43,056 nucleotides of DNA. Origin: Gammaproteobacteria bacterium (GTDB taxonomy: Bacteria > Pseudomonadota > Gammaproteobacteria > Burkholderiales > Nitrosomonadaceae). Shown in pieces: positions 1 through 7,989 of this stretch. Where the stretch lies: the NCBI GenBank assembly GCA_030431985.1, contig JAUIIB010000025.1:1-43056 (forward strand), in the 5' to 3' direction. Below the pieces are notes generated by a model. The model worked only from the letters and a program-made list of their open reading frames with translations. It was not told the origin of the DNA and searched no databases. The stretch's first letter is position 1; each line of letters starts with the position of its first letter. The position numbers and the translations under genes were made by a program.

Positions 1-860
1 AGACACCCGCACGATTGACGTGACGGATGCTACACAGGTCAACATCAGCGGCAATACGGTGACGATTAATCCCACGGCCGATTTGAACGCTGGTACAAGT
101 TACAACGTGCAAATGGCCGGTGGTGTCATCAGAGACGCGGCAGGGAATGCTTTTGCAGGAATCAGTGATACTACGACGCTGAATTTCAGTACAACCGACA
201 CACTTAACCCGACCCTGGTCAGCAGCACGCCTGCCGATGATGCCACGGGTGTTGCGGCGGACAGTCATATTGTATTGACCTTTAGTGAAACCGTTGTGGC
301 CGGTACGGGCAATATCGTGATCAGTGATGGGGGTGGAGACACCCGCACGATTGACGTGACGGATGCTACACAGGTCAACATCAGTGGCAATACAGTGACG
401 ATCAATCCCACGGCAGACCTGAATATTAATGCCACATACCATGTACAACTGGCCGGTGGCGTCATTGAAGATGGTGCAGGTAATGCTTTTACTGGGATCA
501 GTGATACCACAACGCTGAATTTTGCTACAACCGACACACTTAACCCGACCCTGGTCAGCAGCACGCCCGTTGACGATTCCACCGTAGACGTGAGGAGCGA
601 CATTGTACTGACTTTTAGTGAAACCGTTGTAGCCGGTACGGGCAATATTGTGATCAGTGATGGCGGTGGGGACACCCGTACGATTGACGTCACGGATGGT
701 ACGCAGGTTAGTTTCAGTGGTAATACAGTAACTATTAATCCCACAGCAGATCTAAATTCTGGCGCTACATACAATGTGCAAATGGCCAGCGGTGTCATCG
801 AAGACGCCACTGGCAAACCTTATGCGGGAATCGGTAACAATACGACATTGAATTTTAATG
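1..860 (+). repeat. Tandem Ig-like domain repeats (about 333-336 bp unit)
   Basis: The same segment beginning gacacccg occurs at 2, 338 and 671, giving unit lengths of 336 and 333 bp (112 and 111 codons). The first 47 bases of the copies at 2 and 338 are identical, while the third copy has diverged. The array continues upstream of the window, so the copy number is unknown. Confidence 0.9.
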
Positions 861-2878
861 CAACGAACACCGTTGAACTTTCAGCCATTGAACAAAGCAG
901 TAACAATGGCGGGTTTGTGATTAATGGTGTCAGTGCCGGTGATTTGAGTGGTGTTTCTGTCAGTGGTGCAGGCGATGTGAATGGTGATGGGTTAGCGGAT
1001 TTGATTGTTGGAGCATCCGGTGATGACCCAAATGGCAATGATCTGAGTGGTGCCAGTTTTGTAGTGTTTGGACAAACAAATGGTATGGTCGTAGAATTGT
1101 CTGATATCGATGCGGGTAATGGGGGCTTTGTCATTAATGGTGTCAGTGCGGAAGATCGAGCGGGTGGTTCTGTCAGCAGTGCGGGCGATGTCAATGGTGA
1201 CGGGTTGGCTGACCTGATTGTGGGTGCAAATCGCGATGATCCGAATGGCTCCAATAGTGGTGCCAGTTTTGTGGTATTCGGGAAAACGGCTGGTACAACC
1301 GTAGAATTATCCAATGTTGAAGCAGGTACGGGTGGGTTTGTCATCAATGGCGTCGGTTCGAGTAATAACAGTGGATCCTCTGTCAGCGGTGCGGGCGATG
1401 TCAATGGTGATGGGCTCACCGATCTGATTGTGGGTGCACATTATGATAATCCAAATGGATCATGGAGTGGTGCCAGTTTTGTGGTATTTGGACAAACGGC
1501 TGGTACAACCGTGGAATTATCCGATATCGAGGCGGGCACCGGCGGGTTTGTGATCAAAGGCGTCAGTGCAAATGATTTTAGCGGTAGGTCAGTCAGCGGT
1601 GCGGGCGATGTCAATGGTGATGGTTTGTCTGATTTGATTGTAGGCGCAAACGGTGAAGATACAAATGGCGGTAACAGTGGTGCCAGTTTTGTGGTGTTTG
1701 GCAAAACCAATGGTACAACCGTGGAATTATCTGATGTTGAAACCGGTACCGGTGGGTTTGTGATCAATGGCGTCAGTGCAAGTGATAACATTGGACAATC
1801 TGTCAGCGGTGCGGGCGATGTCAATGGTGATGGGCTCACCGATCTGATTGTCGGAGCTTATGCTGATGACCCAAATGGCACTGTCAGTGGTGCCAGTTTC
1901 GTAGTATTTGGGAAAACGACTGGTACAACAGTGGAATTATCCGATGTTGAAGCGGGTGCCGGTGGGTTTGTGATCAATGGTGTGAGTAGTGATGATCGGA
2001 GTGGTAAATCGGTCAGCGATGCGGGTGATGTGAATGGGGATGGGTTAGCAGACCTGATTGTGGGTGCCTATCGCGATGATCCAAATGGCTCCAACAGTGG
2101 TGCCAGTTTTGTAGTATTCGGTAAAGCCGATGGCACGGTCGTAGAACTATCCGATGTCGAGGCGGGCACGGGTGGATTTGTGATCAATGGTGTAAGTACT
2201 GATGACGGTATTGGTCGCACTGTCAGTAATGCGGGAGACGTGAATGGTGATGGTTTTGCCGATTTGATTGTAGGATCATTCGCTGATGACCCAAATGGCA
2301 CTTCAAGTGGTGCAAGTTTTGTGGTGTTCGGTGGTCAGAGCAGTTCAGCAACCATTGGCGGCAGCGGCAACGACACCCTTACCGGAGATGGTTCGGCCAA
2401 TCAACTGGTGGCGGGTGCCGGTGATGATACTCTGGTTGGCAACGGTGGCGCAGATGTGCTGCGTGGCGGGGCGGGTGATGACATTTTGGCGGTTTCAGAC
2501 TTGACTTTTGCTTCGCTGGATGGCGGCACAGGAACCGATACGCTGCGCTTTGATGCAGCACTGAATTTAGATTTGCGTAGTCTGGCGGACCCTAAACTGG
2601 ACAGTATTGAAGTGATCGATCTAACCGGTGATGGGGGGGATAGCACACTCGGTTTAAATCTCACCGATGTGCTCAATCTCAACGAAGCACAGACTGCAGC
2701 CGATACATTAACCATCCATGGTGAGGCGGGCGATACGGTTAATCTATATGATGCCTCCAATGGCCAGGCAGGTAGCTGGGCCGATGCTGGAGGAGGTGTC
2801 TATCAATTTACGGCGGGTGGTCTCGGTATAATTGGGACCGTCACCATTGATGACGTCGTGACGGTGAATCTTATATAA
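1..2878 (+). CDS. Large modular secreted/surface protein, C-terminal part (Ig-like, FG-GAP propeller, RTX-like); 5' end outside window
   Basis: The frame is open from the first base, so this is the 3' part of a longer gene. In order it shows: (i) about two and a half bacterial Ig-like repeats of about 111 residues (Big_5/SbsA-like, with motifs such as LNPTLVSSTP, LTFSETVVAG and TVTINPTADLN) to about position 860; (ii) seven FG-GAP/integrin-alpha-like blades at about 872-2335, each with a DVNGDGxxDLIVG calcium loop and SGASFVVFG; (iii) RTX-like GGxGxDxL repeats at about 2350-2500; (iv) a C-terminal tail of about 125 residues without cysteine. RTX repeats with a C-terminal tail are typical of type I secretion substrates. 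A calcium-dependent adhesin or matrix protein is the best inference; no enzyme domain is visible. Two genes with possible modification roles follow. Domain identification is confident; the role is not known. Confidence 0.85.
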   Translation, partial: DTRTIDVTDATQVNISGNTVTINPTADLNAGTSYNVQMAGGVIRDAAGNAFAGISDTTTLNFSTTDTLNPTLVSSTPADDATGVAADSHIVLTFSETVVAGTGNIVISDGGGDTRTIDVTDATQVNISGNTVTINPTADLNINATYHVQLAGGVIEDGAGNAFTGISDTTTLNFATTDTLNPTLVSSTPVDDSTVDVRSDIVLTFSETVVAGTGNIVISDGGGDTRTIDVTDGTQVSFSGNTVTINPTADLNSGATYNVQMASGVIEDATGKPYAGIGNNTTLNFNATNTVELSAIEQSSNNGGFVINGVSAGDLSGVSVSGAGDVNGDGLADLIVGASGDDPNGNDLSGASFVVFGQTNGMVVELSDIDAGNGGFVINGVSAEDRAGGSVSSAGDVNGDGLADLIVGANRDDPNGSNSGASFVVFGKTAGTTVELSNVEAGTGGFVINGVGSSNNSGSSVSGAGDVNGDGLTDLIVGAHYDNPNGSWSGASFVVFGQTAGTTVELSDIEAGTGGFVIKGVSANDFSGRSVSGAGDVNGDGLSDLIVGANGEDTNGGNSGASFVVFGKTNGTTVELSDVETGTGGFVINGVSASDNIGQSVSGAGDVNGDGLTDLIVGAYADDPNGTVSGASFVVFGKTTGTTVELSDVEAGAGGFVINGVSSDDRSGKSVSDAGDVNGDGLADLIVGAYRDDPNGSNSGASFVVFGKADGTVVELSDVEAGTGGFVINGVSTDDGIGRTVSNAGDVNGDGFADLIVGSFADDPNGTSSGASFVVFGGQSSSATIGGSGNDTLTGDGSANQLVAGAGDDTLVGNGGADVLRGGAGDDILAVSDLTFASLDGGTGTDTLRFDAALNLDLRSLADPKLDSIEVIDLTGDGGDSTLGLNLTDVLNLNEAQTAADTLTIHGEAGDTVNLYDASNGQAGSWADAGGGVYQFTAGGLGIIGTVTIDDVVTVNLI
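872..2335 (+). repeat. Seven tandem FG-GAP blade repeats (210-bp unit)
   Basis: Blades begin with the VELS codons at 872, 1091, 1301, 1511, 1721, 1931 and 2141. The first unit is 219 bp and the next five are exactly 210 bp (70 codons). Seven blades is the number that closes an integrin-alpha-type beta-propeller. Bases 1381-1431 and 1801-1851 are identical over 51 bp, two blades apart, which suggests recent intragenic duplication or conversion. Confidence 0.9.
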
Positions 2879-2883
2879 AAATA

Positions 2884-2972
2884 GAGACCTTTGCAAAAGC
2901 CCCTTTTAGAATTTATAAACCATTGTTCTTATTGGTGTTTAATTTTTGAAAATAGAGTTTTACAAATGTCTC
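2884..2972. mobile_element. Putative 89-bp MITE-like element just after the large RTX gene
   Basis: The left end gagacctttgcaaaa (2884-2898) and the right end ttttacaaatgtctc (2958-2972) are inverted repeats matching at 13 of 15 positions. The same five bases, aaata, flank both sides (2879-2883 and 2973-2977), as a target-site duplication would. There is no coding capacity inside. The end sequence resembles, from memory, termini of some IS5-type elements. The flanks are AT-rich, so the duplication could be chance. Confidence 0.5.
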
Positions 2973-3072
2973 AAATAGATTAATATTACGTTATTCAGGT
3001 TACAAACAGTTTTTCATTAGGCTTTCCGAGAAAATTTCAATCTAATGAATACACAACATTTCTTAAAAATAC

Positions 3073-4131
3073 GTGATGGGTCAAACGCCGCAAAATCAGG
3101 CTGAGCCGGATTTTGTACTGAATAGCTCACGCCAGTTTGCATCATGGTTGATTGAACAAAACCTGAGCCTGGGCTTTAGTACGTATCAATCCGGCAAGGT
3201 CTTTCTGATTGGGCACAATCCGAATCATTCTCTATCTGTATTTGAGCGAACTTTTGAGCGTCCGATGGGGCTGTGGACCGATGGCAATGTGATATGGCTG
3301 AGTACACTTTATCAGATATATCGTTTTAAGAACAGTTTGCCGCCCGGTGAGTTGAGTGATGGATATGATCGTTTATTTGTGCCGCAATTAAGCTATATCA
3401 CTGCGGATATCGATGTGCATGATGTTGTTTTAGCTAACCGTGATGCATTGCCTGTGTTTGTTAATACCCTATTCAGTTGTCTCGCGACAGTCAGCGCAGA
3501 TGCCAGTTTCAAGCCCATTTGGCAACCATCATTTATTAGTCAATTAGTGCCTGAAGATCGTTGCCATTTAAATGGTCTGGCGTTTCGGGATGGGCAACCT
3601 GCCTATGTAACGGCTATTGCCTCAACCAATGTTGCCGATGGCTGGCGTGACCATCGGCATCATGGCGGTATTGTGATGGATGTCCATTCCAATGAGATTA
3701 TTGCGCAAGGTTTATCGATGCCGCATTCACCACGCTGGGCTGAAAACAAACTCTGGGTGGCCAATTCTGGTGCGGGAGAATTTGGCTTTGTGGATTTAGA
3801 TCGCGGTGTTTTTGAAGCCATAACCTTTTGTCCCGGTTACATTCGTGGCGTCAGTATACATGGCCATTATGCAGTATTAGGTTTGTCCAAACCCCGCCAC
3901 AATACATTTCAAGGCTTGCCGCTGGATGAGCGCCTACTAAAAGAGAGAGTTGAAGCGCGTTGTGGTTTGTATGTGGTTGATTTAAGAACCGGCAGTACAC
4001 CGCACTGGCTAAATATTGAGGGTATCGTTAGTGAACTGTATGATGTGATTACTTTACCCGGTATTAAACGTCCCAGTATGATTGGTTTTCGTAATGACCA
4101 AATCCGTCGTATCATCACACTTGATCAGTAA
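3073..4131 (+). CDS. TIGR03032/DUF4915-type protein of unknown function, probable beta-propeller
   Basis: This 352-residue protein matches my recollection of the TIGR03032 (DUF4915) family, whose function is not established. Recurring turns that look like propeller blades include RPMGLWTDGNVIWLSTLYQI, CHLNGLAFRDGQPAYVTA, SPRWAENKLWVANSGAGEFG and GYIRGVSIHGHYAVLGLSKP. The propeller fold is inferred from these. There is no signal peptide or membrane segment, so it is probably cytoplasmic. A GTG (3073) and an ATG (3076) are adjacent; a stop at 3064 excludes longer starts and no clear ribosome site is visible. Its end overlaps the start of the glycosyltransferase gene, which suggests translational coupling and a shared role, possibly connected with the large RTX protein upstream. 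Confidence 0.75.
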   Translation: MMGQTPQNQAEPDFVLNSSRQFASWLIEQNLSLGFSTYQSGKVFLIGHNPNHSLSVFERTFERPMGLWTDGNVIWLSTLYQIYRFKNSLPPGELSDGYDRLFVPQLSYITADIDVHDVVLANRDALPVFVNTLFSCLATVSADASFKPIWQPSFISQLVPEDRCHLNGLAFRDGQPAYVTAIASTNVADGWRDHRHHGGIVMDVHSNEIIAQGLSMPHSPRWAENKLWVANSGAGEFGFVDLDRGVFEAITFCPGYIRGVSIHGHYAVLGLSKPRHNTFQGLPLDERLLKERVEARCGLYVVDLRTGSTPHWLNIEGIVSELYDVITLPGIKRPSMIGFRNDQIRRIITLDQ

Positions 4132-6520
4132 ATACTCGAAAAAACGATCAGCCAAGGTGCAGCGTTTGTTTCAACAAGCGGTTATTGCCCATCAAAATAA
4201 ACAATGGAGTCGGGCGGAGCAGTTGTATCAACAAGTGATTACCCTTGATACATGCCATGTTCCCAGCTATGTCAATTTAGGCGCTGTTTATCGTCAGATA
4301 CAGGAAATCGATAAAGCCAGAGATTGCTATGAGCAAGCGGTACATTATGACGCTGGACGGTTAGAAGCATGGTTTAATCTGGGTAATCTATTGATTGAAT
4401 TAAAAGACTACACAGGTGCAAACAACGCCTTTCAGCAAGTGCTAAATCATGATGAGAATCATTGTGCTGCTTTATCGCAATTAGCCACACTTGCGCGCAT
4501 ACAGGGGTGCTGGCAGAAAGCTGTTATTCATTTAGAACATTGGCTTGACATACAACCCGACGCTGTCAATGCACACTTGGAACTGGGAAATACTTTTCGT
4601 CATCTGGGTCAAAACAGTGCAGCATTAGCACACTACCAACAAGCCGTGTATATTGCACCCGATTTCTGGAAAGCACAATATAGCCTGGCGCGTCTGGCGG
4701 ATCAATTGGGTGACATTCCTACTTTCACACACCATTACAAGTTGGCACTTAATTTAGCGGATCAACCATACAGTGTCCATTTAGCACTCGCGCAAACTCG
4801 TTTTGATAATGGTGATAATACGGGTGCAAAAGAGCAATTTACCCTGGCGTTAACAGAACAGCCTGATTCATTTGAGGCTCAATTGGGTCTTGCTGCAGCT
4901 TTAATGGCCCAAGGGCAGGTCTCCACTGCAAAAACCATTTTTCAACAATTAAGTCAGCTGGATGATGTGCATGTGCTGAGTCGATTGGCAAAAATAATCT
5001 GGGACTATAAATTTTTTGCGGAATCGATTGCTACACTGGAAAAGATAGTTCGCTTAAGGCCGGAGCTACATGATACGCATCTTAATTTGGGTAAAGCCTA
5101 TTCGCAGAATTGGCAATTTAGCAAAGCGTTATCCTGTATCCAGCGTAGCCTATCGATCAAGCCCGATTGTGATGAGGCGCATGATTTGCTGGCTGATATT
5201 TTTTTACGTCAGGGGCGATGCGATGAGTCCATTTCGCTCTATGAGCACAGATTGAAACGTGATGGATTTAATGCATCGAATGCCGCCAGTTTATTGTTTG
5301 CTTTGTTATATAGCAGTCAATACGGTACAGTGTATAAAGTACAACGTCATTTTGATTTAATGCAAGACCTGATTCCACAGGCATCCCGGCCGCCTGTTTT
5401 TAGAAATTCCAAGCAACCTGATCGTCCATTAAAAATTGGTTATGTATCTGCTGATTTTCGCGACCAGCATCCCGTTGGCTTATTTCTGTTGCCTGTATTG
5501 CAAAACCATGATCACAAACAATTTGATATTTATTGTTATTACAATAATCGCACTAATGACCAGTGCACCAAAGAGATTCGTAATTTGGCAAGTCATTGGC
5601 TGGAGGTTGCCGGCTGGACGGATGCTCGCCTCCAGCAACAGATTATTACTGATGGGATAGATATACTAGTCGATTTGTCCGGCCAGACTGCCAAGAATCG
5701 ATTGGGTGTTTTTGCACTACGTGCTGCGCCTGTTCAAGTAACTTGGTTAGGCTATCCGCATTCCACGGGCTTAACCACAATTGATTATTTAATTGCTGAT
5801 GCCATTTGTTGTCCGCCGGAGAATGATGCTTTATGCTCTGAGCAAGTTTACCGTTTACCCGATCACTGTGTATTTTGCTATCCCGTCAATGATAACTATC
5901 CGGCGTTTGATCCCGCAACTAGAAAAACTGACCGCGTTGTGTTTGGTTCGTTTAATAACTTAACCAAAGTCAATCAAGCAACGTTACAGCTGTGGGTTAA
6001 GTTGCTCCACGCCATACCTCAGGCTGATTTGTATTTGAAAACCCCTTCTTTTGCTGACCCGGCATGCATTGCGCAATTTTATACAGACTTTGAAGCACAG
6101 GGAATTGACCGGAAACGCCTTAACTTTAACGGGCCAACAGGTTTAGATGACATGATGTGCGAATATTTACAGATAGATATTGGTCTGGATCCGATTCCCT
6201 ACAATGGGGGCACAACATCCTTACAGGCTTTGTGGATGGGTGTGCCGATATTAACCCTGGTAGGTGAGAATTTCTGTGGCCGTATGGGTGCCAGCATCAT
6301 GTATCATGCTGGATTATCGGACTGGATCGCTGAAACTGAAGAAGAATATATTCGTATTGCGTTCCAAAAAGCCAGTCAGCCAGCTGAGTTATTTGCACTC
6401 AAAAAAGGATTGCGGGAAAAATTACGTTGCTCACCCCTGTTCGATAATCAAGGTTTCACTCGCACATTGGAGACTGCTTATCGTAATTTGTGGAAAGAAA
6501 ATTGTAGCTACTCAGCGTAA
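4094..6520 (+). CDS. TPR protein with SPINDLY/OGT-like glycosyltransferase domain (GT41-type)
   Basis: Residues of about 20-400 are a string of TPR motifs (for example YVNLGAVYRQIQEIDKARDC and AWFNLGNLLIELKDYTGANN). Residues of about 443-800 form an OGT/SPINDLY-type catalytic region: KIGYVSADFRDQHPVG, ILVDLSGQTAKNRLGVF, APVQVTWLGYPHSTG, VVFGSFNNLTKV and YNGGTTSLQALWMGVPILT. Family members transfer a sugar from a nucleotide sugar (GlcNAc in eukaryotic OGT, fucose in plant SPINDLY) to Ser/Thr of proteins; donor and target here are unknown. An ATG at 4094 is preferred over a TTG at 4082; either overlaps the preceding gene by about 40 bp, so translation is probably coupled. No signal peptide is seen, so it acts in the cytoplasm. 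A reasonable but unproven target is the large surface protein before secretion. Confidence 0.85.
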   Translation: MTKSVVSSHLISKYSKKRSAKVQRLFQQAVIAHQNKQWSRAEQLYQQVITLDTCHVPSYVNLGAVYRQIQEIDKARDCYEQAVHYDAGRLEAWFNLGNLLIELKDYTGANNAFQQVLNHDENHCAALSQLATLARIQGCWQKAVIHLEHWLDIQPDAVNAHLELGNTFRHLGQNSAALAHYQQAVYIAPDFWKAQYSLARLADQLGDIPTFTHHYKLALNLADQPYSVHLALAQTRFDNGDNTGAKEQFTLALTEQPDSFEAQLGLAAALMAQGQVSTAKTIFQQLSQLDDVHVLSRLAKIIWDYKFFAESIATLEKIVRLRPELHDTHLNLGKAYSQNWQFSKALSCIQRSLSIKPDCDEAHDLLADIFLRQGRCDESISLYEHRLKRDGFNASNAASLLFALLYSSQYGTVYKVQRHFDLMQDLIPQASRPPVFRNSKQPDRPLKIGYVSADFRDQHPVGLFLLPVLQNHDHKQFDIYCYYNNRTNDQCTKEIRNLASHWLEVAGWTDARLQQQIITDGIDILVDLSGQTAKNRLGVFALRAAPVQVTWLGYPHSTGLTTIDYLIADAICCPPENDALCSEQVYRLPDHCVFCYPVNDNYPAFDPATRKTDRVVFGSFNNLTKVNQATLQLWVKLLHAIPQADLYLKTPSFADPACIAQFYTDFEAQGIDRKRLNFNGPTGLDDMMCEYLQIDIGLDPIPYNGGTTSLQALWMGVPILTLVGENFCGRMGASIMYHAGLSDWIAETEEEYIRIAFQKASQPAELFALKKGLREKLRCSPLFDNQGFTRTLETAYRNLWKENCSYSA

Positions 6521-6534
6521 TTAAAGATCATGAG

Positions 6535-6674
6535 TGTTGATACCGATTTAAAACTGACCACCCATTACGGTTGAAAAATGACCAGGGTAAAACAGAGTGC
6601 AGGATACTACGTACTGGTTTCCCCTGGTCATTTTTCAATCGGTACAGGGGGTCAATTTTAGATCGGTATCAACA
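6535..6674. mobile_element. 140-bp MITE-like element with IS21-type ends
   Basis: The left end, tgttgataccgat followed by ttaaaactgacc, is mirrored at the right end by ggtcaattttagatcggtatcaaca. The outer 13 bases are perfectly inverted (6535-6547 and 6662-6674). A second inverted pair of 17 bases lies inside (6571-6587 and 6622-6638, perfect). Multiple copies of a gataccgat..aaaactgacca / ttgaaaaatgacca pattern are typical of IS21-family ends, by recall. No transposase lies between them, so this is a non-autonomous derivative. No clear target-site duplication is visible. It sits 14 bases after the glycosyltransferase stop and could also fold as a hairpin in that transcript. Confidence 0.65.
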
Positions 6675-6887
6675 ATAATTTGGATCATCGACTAATAATT
6701 CCAGTAGTTTTTTCCAGATATCGTTATCTCGCCACGGCGCACCTGTATGCAAAATCCAAAACACTGCGTTGACAAATTGGCGACTGTCCTTGGCAATGCC
6801 ACCCCAGCTACCGCTTCTTCCGAGTAAATGAGGTTCTAATAACGACCAGACATGGTCTGAAATATCGTGTCGATGATGGGCTTTCAC
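6675..6887 (-). pseudogene. IS5-family transposase remnant, N-terminal fragment
   Basis: The start, MKAHHRHDISDHVWSLLEPH, and the segments GSWGGIAKDSRQFVNAVFWI and LHTGAPWRD are typical of an IS5-family transposase N-terminus (DUF4096-like). It begins with GTG at 6887. After APWRD it jumps directly to NDIWKKLLELLVDDPNY. In family members I remember, about 20 residues (LPPDYG...RRFCRWRD) lie between these, so an internal in-frame deletion is likely. The frame then ends within two codons of entering the IS21-type MITE, and the catalytic DDE part is absent. The gene is therefore non-functional, and the break coincides with the MITE edge. Confidence 0.8.
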
Positions 6888-7166
6888 ATATTATCCTTAT
6901 ACATAATAATTGCTTACAGCATTATTGTACAGTCGATTCTAACTCATGACGACACTATCTGGGTTGCTATCGCATTATGTTGGTTACCACTATCCTTCTG
7001 AATTAAATAATAACCATTTGAATAAAAAAAGTATAAATCAATAAAATAAAATTAGATTGGTTTTTTTGTAGGGATGAAGATTATAAATAAATTGAGGTAG
7101 TGGCTATATGAAATTTAGCAAATAGTAACAACGTGTTATGTGGCTATTAAATCGGAGGAATAAACC

Positions 7167-7673
7167 ATGCTTAATCAAACAATTCTTGATGTTATTCAGA
7201 AATACATTCTTTTAGCGACCGGTGCGCCGGGTTCTAATGAACCTGATAAAAGTGATAACGCGCAATATCAAATCATCTGGTTGATACGTAGACTTTTTCG
7301 TGCCCTGGCCCAGAAATCAGGTGAAAACTTGAGTGCTTTTGGGATTTCCGTTGCTGACAGGGCCGTGATGGAGTTTCTTTATCCTGAGAAAAAAATGTCT
7401 GTTCCCGAAATTGCCGAGCGGTATAAGGTTTCCAGACAGCATGTGCAATCTACTGTCAATTCGTTGCTTGCGCAGGAGCTTGTTGAAACGCAGGAAAACC
7501 CACGCCATAAACGTTCTTTACACATTAAGCTCAACTAAAAAGGGCGGAAGCTGTTTACAGCGGTATTGCGCAGTGATGAGCAGGTAATTCAACAATTGTT
7601 TTTAAATGTGCCCGAAAGTGATGTGCAAACTACCCGTCAAACCCTGAAATCGATACTGAATAAATTGAATTAG
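7167..7673 (+). pseudogene. MarR-family transcriptional regulator interrupted by an in-frame TAA
   Basis: A good ribosome site (cggagga) precedes the ATG at 7167. Residues of about 60-123 form a winged helix-turn-helix (ADRAVMEFLYPEKKMSVPEI, RYKVSRQHVQSTVNSLL, then a wing PRHKRSLHIKLN). A TAA at 7536-7538 ends the frame at 123 residues. The same frame then continues for 44 codons to a TAG at 7671, reading KGRKLFTAVLRSDEQVIQQL and onward, which is the usual xxGRKLF start of the MarR C-terminal dimerisation helix. The gene thus looks like a 168-residue MarR with one nonsense codon. It may be inactive, or yield a truncated DNA-binding protein; a sequencing error is possible. It precedes a membrane protein and a hydrolase that may be its targets. 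Confidence 0.75.
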
Positions 7674-7682
7674 GAGTGGGTC

Positions 7683-7916
7683 ATGGTCAATATACGTTTG
7701 AAACATTGCTTTTATGCGATAAGCGTGTTTTTTGTTGTTTCGGTTGCTGCGTTATGGTCGTGGAATACGTTGGCGGAATTATTCAGCTGGCCATTTGCGC
7801 AGTATAAACATGTGTTGGCATTTTTTATTCTGTTGACACTGATCCGATGGGGATTATTTGCAAAATATCGCGGAACTCACTGGTTGTCTGGGTTGTGCCC
7901 TGACCAGCGTGTGTGA
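7683..7916 (+). CDS. Small inner-membrane protein, 77 residues, unknown function
   Basis: Two hydrophobic stretches (about residues 8-27, CFYAISVFFVVSVAALWSWN, and 42-60, KHVLAFFILLTLIRWGL) suggest two membrane passes separated by a short loop NTLAELFSWPFAQY. It follows the MarR frame by 9 bases, with a ggagtgg ribosome site just upstream of the ATG, so it is probably cotranscribed. I recognise the general look of small proteobacterial membrane proteins with a WSWN motif but cannot assign a family or function. Confidence 0.65.
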   Translation: MVNIRLKHCFYAISVFFVVSVAALWSWNTLAELFSWPFAQYKHVLAFFILLTLIRWGLFAKYRGTHWLSGLCPDQRV

Positions 7917-7989
7917 TTTCTGGTTCAAATGTAACAATTTTGCAATTGCTGTATGTGGATTTGGTTTTCAGTGGTATGTTAATCGGGCA

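Noticed and set aside
872-2335. Regularly spaced repeats that could suggest a CRISPR array
   Set aside because: The unit is 210 bp, is entirely coding, and has no short repeat/spacer structure or cas genes.
265-2760. Several long minus-strand frames opposite the Ig-like and FG-GAP repeats, and short plus frames at 2286-2504
   Set aside because: They mirror the repeat periodicity of the real gene, are rich in P/S/T with no recognisable domain, and lack ribosome sites; they are shadow frames.
7858-7989. N-terminal extension of the lipase frame
   Set aside because: It overlaps the preceding gene and hides the clear lipoprotein signal that begins at 7990.
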